From: Cryptomeria japonica
Taxonomy: Eukaryota > Streptophyta > Pinopsida > Cupressales > Cupressaceae
Assembly (NCBI RefSeq): GCF_030272615.1
Contig: NC_081406.1
Coordinates: 191,897,891 to 191,961,890 of the forward strand
Length of the DNA stretch: 64,000 bases
Reading direction: 5' to 3'
This document shows positions 45,567-57,005 of this stretch, piece by piece; within the stretch, counting starts at the first letter, position 1; each line of letters begins with the position of its first letter. Made by a program: the position numbers and the translations under genes. The notes beneath the pieces are model-generated. The model did no database searches. It had not been told where the DNA came from and saw nothing but the letters and a program-made list of their open reading frames with translations.

Positions 45567-48500
45567 ATGGCGACCCCAAAGCCAGGAGCATCCACCAGTC
45601 GTCCAGCCCTTATGAAGGAAGATCAAAGGAACGAAGAATTGGAGACCAAGATCGTGTCAAAATGGAGCAACATTGGAGATACCAACTTGGGAAACTTCAG
45701 TGTGAAGAAGTTTCGAGAGGTCCCCTACATTGGAAAGCCATCACCTGTCGCAAGGAGAATAATTGAGAGTGGCATTATCAGGGCGGCCGGCTTCCCTCCA
45801 GCAATCCAGTGCCATGAACTGATGATCGAGTGTGCTCGCCATTATGACCCACAGTCAAGATCGATCGTGTCCAAGGAAGGAAACACTTTGGCTTATCTTT
45901 CAGATGAGGCTATAAGTGAGGCTCTCCATCTGCCAGAACATAAAGATATGATTTACAAAAGCTTGGAAGGAGCTAGATCCATGTACGAAGATGATCCAGA
46001 CACTTGCTTGAGCATCATCAACAAGAATTGGCTACTCAAAAGTCGTCCTCGCCTGAGCAAGATTCCCAACACACCACATAGGATCGACTTCCAGGAGGAG
46101 TACAGAGATTTGATAACCTTACTCAATCGAGTTACAGGGGCTCCTCAAGCCTTCTATTTTGAGAAGTGGATGTTCTTCTTCATCCAAGTGATAGTTCAAG
46201 GAAAAGGAACAATTCATTGGGCTAGAATTATTAGCCATTGCTTGGACGTACAGCTGAGAAGACTGAAGGCTACTAAATCCTTCCACATGAGTTCGTACAT
46301 CATGTATGCCTTGATCAGGAATTTTTGATATGCAGGACTACCTCACAGAGGGGCGATTGGAAGAGGACCTGGAGAAGTCAGAGTTTGTGACTCTTATGTT
46401 CATTTGCATCATCCACCTGGGAGTAATTACAAGTTAGTCAATGATACTTTCACAATGAACATCACCAGGACACTGCAAGGCGGGATTCATAATCGGCTAT
46501 CTCAGGAGGCACAAGAACTTGTAAAGAGGTATGGTGCTTGGTTTATCCAATTCCAGAAGTTTACATATATTAGAGTTCATGGGTGTCCTTCACCTCCATA
46601 TATGTTGCCAAGATATCCGACAGACAAGATAGTACTACTTGAGGCGACTAGGCAACTGGCAGCTTATGCGAAGGCATTCAGACACAGGCATGGAAATGGG
46701 ATTCCTGTACCTATCATATTAGGAAATTCAGTTGAGGTATGTCCTAATGTTCCAGCTTTAGATGATGCAGAAAGGGAGTTGGCCTTATATTCATTTTCAT
46801 TCTTTTCATTGAGGGAGAATTTTGATCCTTATGGATATATAGAAGAGACAGTTGGTAGAAAATACAAGCATGAATGTCAGGTAGAGGACTTTTGGATGAA
46901 TCTCTCAGATGATTTAGAAGTGAAAAGAAAGATGCATTCCAGATTGCCTTTGGATTTCATCAGGAAATGCAAAGTTTACAGAGTGGCCGATCAAGCTCAG
47001 GACAGTGGCAGGCACCTCCAGTCATCTTATGATAAGGAAGACAAGGCAATAAAGATAGATTGGAATGAACCTGAGGTTGTGGACTTGAAGACTTTGATGG
47101 CTCCAGTTTGGTCTTGTACTCGCAGATGGGTTGATGTGCAACATCAAAAGTTGAGAGAGCAGAATATATCAATGACTTTTACTTTGGAGGAAAGGTCGGC
47201 AGAGGGAGCAAGCGCAAGCGAAGGCAATCCTCACCCCAGAAGCGTAAGTGAAGGCAATCCTCATCATAGAGGTGCGAAGAGGAAAGAAAGACCTGAGAAA
47301 AGAGAATCTTCCAAGAAGAAGCAAGAGGCCAATCGAGATCGCTCATCCGGCATATCTTCTCGACAGGAGAAGAGGACACTTGAAGTGGAGTCTATGGAAT
47401 CAATGGTTCAAAATGATAAACATGAAGGAGGGCAGGCATCTCAACGTTCATCAAGTCAATCTCCCCAAGTCAATGAACTACATGAAGACAAGGATGATGA
47501 TGAAGCAACATCTCCTCTCCGGAAAGAAGAGTCACTACCTAAAGAAATACAAGTTAGGGAGACAAGGTCCGCCATTCCAGATTGGTTGAAGGAGAGACTA
47601 ACAAAGGTGATTGTGATCGAAGACGAAGAAGATAATGTGATTGATTTAGATAGCCTTGTTGGAGATTCTCAGAGAATAACAGAAAAGAAGAAGGCCACCA
47701 AAATGTCCAAGATGATCAGAGATGAGACAGGGTCCAGGAATTTGCAGATAGCTACACCGGCAGTGGACAAGTACGAGGGTGAAGAAGAATATGATGTAGA
47801 AACCGTTGAGCTTGGTCCACTCACCACCGAGCAGGCATTGGATGAGGCAACTAATTCATTTGAGGCACTTAAAGATAAACTTAAGGAAGAAATGGAAAAG
47901 AGTAGAAAACTTGAGAGAGAGAGAGGTGCTTGGAGAAGCTACTTTAGCCACCTCAGTCAGCCCTTGGGACATCAGGATCCAGCAGTATCTCCCGTGCAAG
48001 CACTTCCCCTTGAATCAGTTGGTGAGGCAAAGAAAGTTAAGAGCTTGGTCCAGCTTATGAGCTCTTGGATTGACAAATCCCATACAGTTGCCAATGAGTT
48101 TGCAACAAAAATGATGCAGACCATTCATCGGGCTATCCAGGTCCTTGAGATCATCCACAACCTAATGATAACAGTAGCCGCCTTTGCTCATACTAAAGAT
48201 GTCATCATTCCTGTTCTTCAAATAATCAGGCAAACATCGAGGAAGACCTTAGCACAAGAAAAGATAATGGATGGAGGAGCTCATAATTTACTCCAGTGGT
48301 CTACTTTACTCCAGATGAAGGAAGTTATTTTCGAGGACACCAGCGCCAAATGCAATCAAGTGGAGGAGGTCATCCATCCAATCCAGGACAAGGTGTTTGG
48401 GGTTTTATGCACTATTCTTGCCAGAAGGATCGAAGTTGAGACAGATGTGGATCTTCAAGAGTTGGAAGAAAGGGTCAAAATCATCTTTTGCAAAGATGAG

Positions 48501-48869
48501 AATGTTATTACAGATGAGCAAAGAGATCAAATGTTTGCTACTATGCTCCTGATTGAGAAAACTAAGGAACTCGAACCTGAATGGGACGCAGCTCTTCTCA
48601 AGGCCTTTAATCAGATTATTCACTTGGAGGAACGAATGAGGAATCTTCCCGAGATTCCTATTGCTGAGATTGAAGGAATCGTGTCCAGATTCATTGCATA
48701 TGCTAAAAAGGAGCATTGGAAAGGGAATAAGGTTCTAGAAGAGAGGTTGTTATATGGCACCTTAATTATCATTGATCTATGTTTCCTAGATTTTTGTGCC
48801 AAATTAAATATTTTGGCTATGCATTTAATATTGTGCAATAAAAAAGGAACTTTTGTAATAAAACCCTAA
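45567..48869 (+). pseudogene. GLU protein gene in copy C, one internal stop
   Basis: ATG at 45567; 1,100 codons to the stop at 48867-48869, with a single in-frame TGA at 46326-46328 where copy E has GAA and copy B has CAA. Regions: N-terminal part with EVPYIGKPSP and CHELMIECARHYD (residues about 45-100); middle part with FTYIRVHGCPSP and RYPTDKIVLLEATRQL (about 330-365); basic stretch AKRKERPEKRESSKKKQEA (about 570-590); acidic and coiled-coil-like segments; C-terminal NLPEIPIAEIEGIVSRFIAY. The stop used in B (TTATAA) is changed to TTATAT, adding about 38 residues of former 3' UTR. It encodes no recognisable catalytic domain. The basic stretch suggests nuclear entry or nucleic-acid binding, but that is inference. 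Confidence 0.82.
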
Positions 48870-49117
48870 TTAGGGTTTAGGTGTCAGAATCTCAGCCGTT
48901 GATCTTCTTTTGATCTGGGTCGTTCATTGTAATTGAGGATGCTATATATACCCTCACTCATTTTCATTTTGTCATATTAGAGAATTAGAAATAGAGCAAT
49001 AAGAAATAGTTAGAGGATTGGAGCTTTTGGAGAAAAGAAAGTTATTTTGTAGCAAGATTGAGTTTGAAGAAAGAATTTCAAACAATTGTTGTCCATTTTG
49101 GCTTTGAGATCAATAAA
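48861..49117 (+). promoter_or_regulatory. Telobox palindrome, second TATA box and polyA signal of copy C
   Basis: AAACCCTAATTAGGGTTT (48861-48878), TATATATA (48943-48950) and AATAAA (49112-49117), spaced as in copy B. Because of the stop-loss, the gene's frame overlaps the start of the telobox. Confidence 0.7.
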
Positions 49118-52027
49118 ATATTGAAGTTATGGTGTTTTATTGCAATTCTTGTGGCTATCTTCATGGTTGTTTGTTTTCTTGAATCATTCTCAGTCGAAGT
49201 AGTATTTAAGTTTGAAGGACTAAGTGTTGGGCTTGATTTTGGTGAAGATTCATGTTCCAAACCACTAGCTTCTTACTGATTGTAGGAACGCCTTGTGTGG
49301 TCAACTGGAGAGACTTGAATTGCTTAAACCCTCAATCGTCATTGAGCTTTGGATATGTGCCTTTGTGGTAGTGTCCATGATCCTTGATGAATTGAAAAAT
49401 CATTTGTTACCTTCGAAGATCGCATCAATTTCAATTGGGTTGTTATTTCATGGCAATATTGAAATTGGTAGAATCTCGCCAAGTCTAGCCTACATTAGGT
49501 CATTCTTAGGATTAGATTAGAATTCATCCCTTGCAAACTCTACCTTTTGATCTTTTTGAAGAACTTGTTAGTTTTAGGAAATCTTGTTCCTGCAAATCGG
49601 AGGACGTAAGGCCCCTTGATGAAACAGCATTCACAACAACCACTGGTGCTTATCCACACGTAGAGACCCTACATAAAAGAACATTGGAGTCACCCTGATT
49701 GATCCTTTTTTGCGACATCTTCAGCAATCAGAGGCTTTATTCAAGAGAGGATAAGGTACCCTTGGGTATTTTATTCTGTGTATGATTGTGTACAAAATAC
49801 ACGTCAACAGGATGACATTTCCTATTTCGGTAGGGAAGACATTGGAGGTTTGCCATTCCACCACTGTAGCTAACACCGTGATTGAGGAGCTTGCATTCTA
49901 TCACCTTGCGACAGACAAGAAGAGAGAAAGGTTTGATCCACATAAGAAAGTTGGAAGGATCGGGGGAGATAAGTTTGTACACAAGGTGGACGTAGAAGAT
50001 TATTGGGCCAACCTGATGGACGAACAAGCAGTGAAAAGAAGAATGTGGTCCAGAATGTCCATGGATTTTATGAGGAAGTGTGAACTTTTCCTCATTCCTA
50101 ATCAGATATTGGATGACAAGGATCATACGCATCCACAATATGAGAATGAAATAAAGAAGGCGGTTCTATTGCCTAATTGGTCAGAACAAGAAGTGACAGA
50201 TCTGAATGTATTGATGAGAGAAGTCTTGAGTTTCTCCCGAGGATGGGTAGACAATCAGATGGACAAGTTAGTTGATATGGGTGTTGTCTTCACATATGAA
50301 AAGATGAAACAGGAAGAATCCTCTTCCAAAGATGATCAAAGGACTATCAATGACATAAGGATTCATGCGGATGAGGAGAGTCAAGCCCCCAAGTGAAGGA
50401 AGAACACACCAAGAGAAGTCAAGGCTAGAGGGAAGAAGATTGAGGAGGTTAAGAAGAAGAAGCAAAAGTTTATCATTCCTTTACCTATCATTCCTTCACC
50501 TTCCCTCAATGTCTCATCAATCAAGGAGATTGAAGTGCCGGAACAAAACAAGGAGTTTGAACAATGTTCCAACACGGTGATATTACCAAAGAGTGTTTAG
50601 GACTTATATGCCACTGCTACGTCTGCTCCACCTAATGAAGATGATGATCAGCTGGGATCTCCTACTGTCCTTTTGGAGGTTAGTTTGGGGAAGAATGTAT
50701 ATGATTTGACTAAAGATAATCCTGATGATGATGATGTTATCTTGACATTGAGGGAACTTGATCGAGAGATGTGTCTTGATGATGGTATGGAGATGGCCGC
50801 TATTCTTGATTGGTTGATGAGTATGGAGAAAAGTAAGAAGATGGTGGAGGCGCAACCAATTAACGACATTGATGACTACTTAGCCAGGAGCAACAAGGAA
50901 AAAGAACCAAAGAAGGCTGAGATTTTGTCACATATAACTAGAGATGAGACAGGAATGCGGATTGCACAGGTGGTTGTTCCTATTGGAGATGTGATGAAAG
51001 ATGCTACTACTCCCATGGATTTCCAAATTACTTCAGTTGCCCTTGGTCGTACTACAAAAGAGCAAGAATTCCAGAAACTTGGTGACACAATTCGAGTGAT
51101 CAGTGCAAGAGTGGACAGGGAAATGGAAAAGAAAGAGAAATATAAGGAAGAAAATATCAGACTTAGAGAGTACATTGCAGGGATAAGGCATGAGAATCCC
51201 ACCCTTATTTCCCCTATTGCAGTTGATTGTGGACTACATGAAAATTATGAAGCAGCAAGAGATACACTCTCGGAATTGGAGAAATGGATTGAAGATACGA
51301 AGAAACGGGTGGATGATTTCCTTACCACTTTATCCAGTCTTTTGACAGGACAACAATGCTCATATTCAGGATACAATATCTAGAGGGAGTTTGGGAGGAA
51401 TTCCGATCTATTCAAGAGAAGACTATTCCATGCCTCAAAGTATTGAAGAAAATTCCTATGTCCACATTGATCGGGGAGAATATTGTGCATGATGGAGATA
51501 GATACGATTTCCATGGCTGGTATTGTTCATTAGCCATGAAGAAATCTACTTGTGAGCATGCGCAAAAGAATTGTGCAAAGATGGAAGGATCAATTCATGA
51601 GATCCAGTCGAAGATCCTTGCCTCAATTGAGGAATTATTGGGAGTGGATGTTAGCGAAGGCAGTGGTTTACACTTAGTAGAATTGAGAGACAAGATGAAT
51701 TTCATGTACTTCAATCAGTTGGACTCTTTGAAGAAGAGTCAAATGGATGACTTAGTTTCTTTGTTGATTCATGTCCACAATTCGCAAAAGCTCATGCCAA
51801 ATTGGGAAAACACCTTGGATGCTTGCTCAAATGCATTGGATGTGATTGATTTGCAACAGGATGTCTTACCCAGCATTTCCATGTTGGAATTAGATTTTGT
51901 ATTGGCTAGATTCTTGGAATATGTTGTGAGAGAAAGAGATGCAAGATAGAATCTTTTAGAAGATTCCCTATTTGATGACTACATGTCTTTCTATTGGGCC
52001 ATATGTTGGTGGCTCCAATTTTTATGT

Positions 52028-52124
52028 AAACCCTAATTAGGGCAACTAGGGCTTTGATGGCATGATCTTGGCCCTTGATTTTGATTGAATCTTAGCCATC
52101 CATTTTGTTTGAGACTATATATAA
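52028..52124 (+). promoter_or_regulatory. Telobox (partial) and second TATA box of copy D
   Basis: AAACCCTAATTAGGG (52028-52042, right arm ending GCAA rather than TTT), then CTATATATAAACC at about 52114-52126. Same order as the other copies despite low overall similarity, so these elements are among the most conserved parts of the unit. Confidence 0.6.
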
Positions 52125-52953
52125 ACCCCATTACCTCTCATTTGTAAGGGAGAGATTTTTGAGAATTGTTGGTAGATGCTGCAGATTTGGATACAAATCA
52201 TTGTTTGAATTGATGGTGATTTTTATTTAAGTGTTGTCTTGCATTCAAGGTTCTCAATTCCTCCAAGTTAGACTAGAATTTGCTTTCAAGTGTTGTTAGA
52301 TTGAATGAAAGAATTTGTTGAATGTATTTGTGCGGAATCCATGAATCCATACCACTAGCCTCTTGCTGATTGTAAGTGTGCCCTGCATGGTCAACTGGAA
52401 GTTTATATGAGCTTAACTTCAATTATTATACGTCCATTGTTATGCATTAACTTGAATGGTATCAATGTTTGACGGTAATAACTTGAACATCTTTGAAATA
52501 CACCTTAGATGATTGCACTAAGCTTGTGTCAAGTTGTTCAACTTGATGGTGAGACCTTGCCTAGTTTGATTCCAATGAATTTGTTCATCACTTCTTACAT
52601 TCCAGGCTTTAGAATAGAATTCCTAAACCCTATTCCTTTTGCCCTTTTTTAGAAAATTCTTGTTAGAATAGTTTCAAGAGCTTCATTGTTAAATCATAAG
52701 TTATCAGCACACCTATTCCACATTCATGATAAGCGAAGTTGATATGAACAATTGCGTAAGTCCCCAAGTGAAAACAGCAATTCACATCGACCATTGAGTT
52801 ACCCACTCGTCAAGACCTGCCTATAGAAACCTTGGAATCATTTTAGTTGATCTTACCCTTAGCATCTAAGGTGATTTTGTTCAAGAGAGAGTAAAGTACT
52901 TTGGTATTTTATTCTGATGCTTGCATGTGCATAAAACACACATCAACACTAAA

Positions 52954-53342
52954 CAACCTAGACGAATGAAAGGGGTCAGTTTATGATTTATTTAATGAAA
53001 ACCATTACATCGGAAAGAACAAGTCGAGAACTTTCCAGCGATACATGATATATCCAAATAGAAAGCTAACCATTATTATAAAAATATACTTAGAAATCTA
53101 AGAATAGGATGGAGTCTACAAATGATCCCACTCAAATTTAATGACCGAAAACTTGAAAGGACGAGAGTGGCATAGATTGAAGATAATTATTGGTTGCATT
53201 CACTAACCACTTTGTGTTAAACTATCAAATGTGCAAAAATAGGGAAGTACAACTCATAATACTTTGCATCATTTACTTTTATCATTTTTCCTGGAGGATT
53301 ATCTTACACGAATTATCAATCTTCCACCTGAAATCCACCCAT
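52954..53342. other. Anonymous spacer
   Basis: About 390 bp between copy D and the next element. No gene, repeat or RNA signal seen. Confidence 0.5.
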
Positions 53343-53726
53343 TGACGTGAATAAGGTTTTGGACCTAGTAAGGTCTTGTACCTAGTGATTTTCGCTAGTT
53401 CCTAGAAGAGGACTTATTCACATAACTTAAGTTTACTTAGGTCCTAGGTGGCATTCTAGAAGATTGATTAGTTGTCACATGATCTTGTCTTATCTCGTGA
53501 CTACTTGGAGTTATCTTAGTCAACACTTTAGTTGTCTCATTGCTTAGGATTATGACACATGTCAACATCTTGTGTAATACTGCATCTCACCTTGCCTTTA
53601 TAAGAAAGGCTCTTGTACATTGTAACATATCTCATATCTCACTATTCAAGCAAGCTCTTTATTGCATATTCTCTTGTGGAAGGCATCTTGTTTTTGCTAG
53701 TGATCGTGAAGTCTGCAGCTTCAACA
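53343..53726 (+). repeat. 5' LTR of the copia-like element
   Basis: 384 bp. It contains a likely TATA (CTTTATAAGAAAGG, about 53596) and ends CAACA before the primer site at 53727. Confidence 0.75.
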
Positions 53727-56532
53727 TGGTATTAGAGCCATGGCAATGCAAAACCCTTCTCAAATTTGAGGGTAGAGCTATTGCCAGATGAGAGATTTTT
53801 ATGGGTATCATTGCAAATAATTTTTAGCGTGTTGAAGGAGACTCGAGCTCACCATTAAGTCCAGGACAACTAACAAAGTCAATATTGGCTTTCATTTCGT
53901 CTAAATCCGACCATTTTTTGCCAAAGTTACAAGGGTTTGAAGAAGTGTGAAGATTTGTTGTTCCAGGTGGTCATTGATTTTTCGGAGCACGTTTGGCCTA
54001 AATTGACCTTACCATTGCATTTAGGAGGCCCATCTAATGAATTTTGACTATAAATTCATCTTATTTTGAACAAAAAAAAAATCGAGGCAAAAAAAGTTTG
54101 CCCGAGTAGGTCGTACGACCCCCCAAGTGCAAGTACAACATCACTTATGGTGTAGAAAATTAAAAAATATATTTTCTACGATTTATTTTCAGGCAAAAAA
54201 TTTTATTTATCAATAGTCAAAAATTTTATTCGAAAACATTAACAACAAATAATACTAAGGTCAAAAAAGGGCACAATTATTATTTGAGATCATAGGGAGG
54301 GTACATGCAAATTGCAGCGTTTGGTTGGCTTTTGTAGGGTACTAACAACAAATACTTGGGTCGGCATATTCATATAAGTCTACAAGGTCCGTATATGGTC
54401 AACAGGGTTCTCTATTGGCTAGCGTGTTCATTTTGTACTAGCGCATCTAATATTTTTCTAGCAAGCTTTAATTGGTAGTTGGTTGTTATATGGGCATTGT
54501 TTTTTGTGGTGGGTTTAAGTTGCTTTTGGTCAAGAGTTTCACTTTTTCTACAAGCAGTTTACCTTATTTTGTCAATCTGCAGTCCTCATTTCTAGCGCTT
54601 TGTGCTTGGTACTTAAGCACCCAAAACGCTAACACCTAACACATGCACTTAGCACCTATCACACACATCAGCGCCACACCCCTTCTTGCCCTCCGCCACA
54701 CACAACTTTGCCTTCTCTCGGCCCTATTGCTGCCTCTTGGCCAGCGCCATTTGTTTTTTTACTACCTACGCAACTAAGGTCATATGGGTGACCTTGTTTC
54801 AGCTCCTAGATGCTCTATTTGGCCCCTCAAGTGCCTAAAACAAGCCTTTTTTTCAAACTTGTATAACTTTTGCTACAGGATTCGGTTTTCTAAAAACAAG
54901 ATATTGTCATAAACCTAGTTCTATGTACTTCGCAATGGTGCATGCGATTTTTCCAGATTTTGTTGTTGGTGAGTTGTTTTTGCTCTATGAAGTCAATATT
55001 CCATTTTGGATCTCCAAGCTCACAACTTTTTGCTACTATCTTCGATTTTTGTGATTCTTGTACCATTGGAAAAGTATTGAGGAACTCTATAATTGTGCCC
55101 ATGCAATTTTTCCATATTCAACCCCAAGTGTTATTTATTTAGTTTTTTGACACTACAACATTGTGACTGATTACTTGGACATTCTGACCTCTAGAGAGTT
55201 TTTGCCTTTTTGGAAAGGCTTCGGTTGAAAAATTCATCATATATGGGATTCTCTATATTCATGTGAGAGTTTCTATCTATGAAATTTTGAAGAAATCATA
55301 GTTTGTAATGGGTTTTTCATTTCATCCTTCTCTGATCATCCTAAAAAGGGGAAACTATACATAATGGAAATATGACATCATAAAACATTTTAGATGGCTT
55401 CTTTTGTATAATCTTGTTCCCCTACCTAACACACCGAGTAAGAAATTTTCTTAGAATAGTAAAAGGGATATTGTCTTAGGAGTTATAGCTATGCATGTTG
55501 ATGATGACATTTTGAAGTCTCAATGTCCTCATGCTCTTTGGAATGAAATTTGGGAGCTATATGGAGATCCTGATACTCATCCATCCCCAAATGATCTAAT
55601 TTCAAATTGTAATGTACCTCTTCGCTTTTCAAAAAGGATACCCTATGATTGTGATATTATTCAGGAATTTGATTCTTTGGAGTACTTTACACTTCAAAAG
55701 ATGAGGATGAGGTTGCTTCAAAGGTTCTTGATTCTTCTTCAGAGATAGTTGTACCTTCACTTTCATTGATTCCTTGTGCAAAGTCATTGATTGAGACTTC
55801 CATTATCTTGTTCGTCGAGACCATCATTGTCTTTCAGATTTGAACGACACATTTGAGAGGTTCACTCTCCTGTTTGATGACAGCCATTGCACACCTATTG
55901 TCAAACCATATTTGTGTTTGGAGCTTGTTCAACATCAATTTCTGCAGAGTTCCAATTTGTGACGTTCTTCTTTAATTGGGCATGTACTTGATTGGATTGT
56001 GGCATCTTCATATTGCTTGGACAAGGAGACACCTGAGCAATTTTCAAAGACATCATCATGCTTCATGCTTCCATCCTTCAATTCCTATCCTATATGGGAA
56101 GCATTCCTACTTTTGCACTTGATTTTGTTTCTTCCTAAGGGGAGACAAGTTGTTTGGAAGCATAAGATCATGTTTTGCCTTCACACATATACTATTTTTG
56201 CAGTAGATTATTCTACGGGAGGCTTCTTAGTCTCTTCTCTTTCCCTCTTATGGGGGCGATGGAAGGGGGGGCTATCGATTGTATCTTCGTGATGAATGTA
56301 GTTCTTAGGGGATATTGATGAGACCTCCATATATCACTCATTCTATCACTTGTATATGATCTTTTGCATTCTCTCTTTTGGGGAGGGGGTTTTTCCCAAG
56401 TGGTTTTTCTCTTTTTCTACATTTATGAGAGATCATTTGTACATGGGTACCTAACATGGCCTCGCAGTCAGAACCCATCTTGCATCATTTGCATAATAAT
56501 TTACTCCCTAAGTTTCATTTAAGGGGTGGCAT
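53727..56532 (+). other. Internal domain without recognisable genes
   Basis: Begins with the initiator tRNA-Met type primer site. The only frame of note is 55491-55748, an 85-codon piece with LWNEIWELYGDPDTHPSP and a DCDIIQEFDSLEYF segment. I do not recognise it. The rest has many stops in all frames. A G-rich tract (about 56250-56270) lies before the 3' LTR. Confidence 0.5.
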
Positions 56533-57005
56533 TGATGTGAATAAGGTTTTGGACCTAGTAAGGTCTTATAACTAGTGATTTGCACTAGTTCCTAGAAGGG
56601 GACTTATTCACATGACTTAGGTTTACTGAGGCCCTCAACGGTGAAACCAAAAATCAGCCTACTTTATTGAAAGAATAACAGGCCTTTTATAGGCAACTAC
56701 AAGGCGATTGTCCAAATTGGGACTAACCGTTCACAGAAGTCAAATTGACTCTAAAACAAACTCTAAAAATAGAAACTCCCAGTTCTATCACGAAGTCTCT
56801 AAAAATATAACAACCAACTAAAGAACTCTCTAAAAATAACAATTTTATATTCTAATAGGTGGCATTCCAAAAGATTGATTAGTTGTCATAGGATCTTATC
56901 TTATCTCATGACAACTACTTTTAGTTACCTTAGTCAATACTTTAGTTGTCTCATTGCATAGGATTATGACACATGTCAACATCTTGTGTAATCCTACATC
57001 TCATT
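56533..57005 (+). repeat. 3' LTR, interrupted and truncated
   Basis: Matches the 5' LTR from TGATGTGAATAAGG to CATCTCA, except that about 215 bp (roughly 56637-56853) is inserted. The last about 130 bp of the LTR, including its TATA, is missing. Read on the minus strand, the insert has CTATAAAAGGCC followed by CAATAAAGTAGG, a TATA and polyA arrangement suggesting a small LTR fragment or TRIM-like piece. Confidence 0.65.

Larger units (their letters stand above)
42878..49809 (+). mobile_element. GLU copy C: 6.9-kb LTR-like unit nested in copy D
   Basis: Starts TGTTGTGACC, ends ACGTCAACA and is flanked by a perfect duplication GGATG (42873-42877, 49810-49814). It interrupts the reading frame of copy D between HGIGM and TFPISVGK. 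It is the best preserved GLU copy: nine hairpins, internal TATA and intron, a gene with a single internal stop, telobox, TATA and AATAAA. No second terminus or pol gene. Confidence 0.9.
41744..51949 (+). pseudogene. GLU protein gene in copy D, divergent, split by copy C
   Basis: ATG at 41744, three bases after a candidate splice acceptor (TTGTACAG|GTGCA). Parts in order: IQCSELVLECARCYDPRSR; VFLLNRVMGMSQGALYHGWM; YGSWYIQFPTFTYRRIHGF; RYPTDRMILLEVGRQL; then copy C; then TFPISVGKTLEVCHS; VDVEDYWANLMDEQAVKRRM; SHITRDETGMRIAQVVVP; and C-terminal LMPNWENTLDACSNAL. These align in order with B and C at roughly one-third identity by eye. Breaks: TAG near 41831, stops near 42267, 50394 and 50599, and a frameshift near 51370. 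It has no RT, integrase or zinc knuckle. Conservation of order and key residues over this divergence argues that a real protein was once maintained. Confidence 0.75.
39464..52948 (+). mobile_element. GLU copy D: divergent LTR-like unit hosting copy C
   Basis: Starts TGTTGTGACC and ends CACATCAACA. Flanking pentamers are CTGAA (39459-39463) and CTAAA (52949-52953), 4/5 identical. Without copy C and its duplication it is about 6.5 kb. It shares the 5' end (CACACATCGCCCCATT...), the gene, telobox and 3' TATA with the other copies, but it is far more divergent and its 5' repeat array has a different unit. Confidence 0.82.
53343..57005 (+). mobile_element. Non-autonomous copia-like LTR element, 3' end truncated
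   Basis: A 5' LTR (53343-53726, TGACGTGAATAAGG...CTTCAACA) is followed at once by the primer-binding site TGGTATTAGAGCC. A second copy of the LTR begins at 56533 (TGATGTGAATAAGG), after a purine-rich AAGGGGTGGCAT. The 2.8-kb internal part has no recognisable gag, RT or integrase. The 3' LTR is interrupted by about 215 bp and breaks off near 57005, so no target duplication can be checked. Confidence 0.75.
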
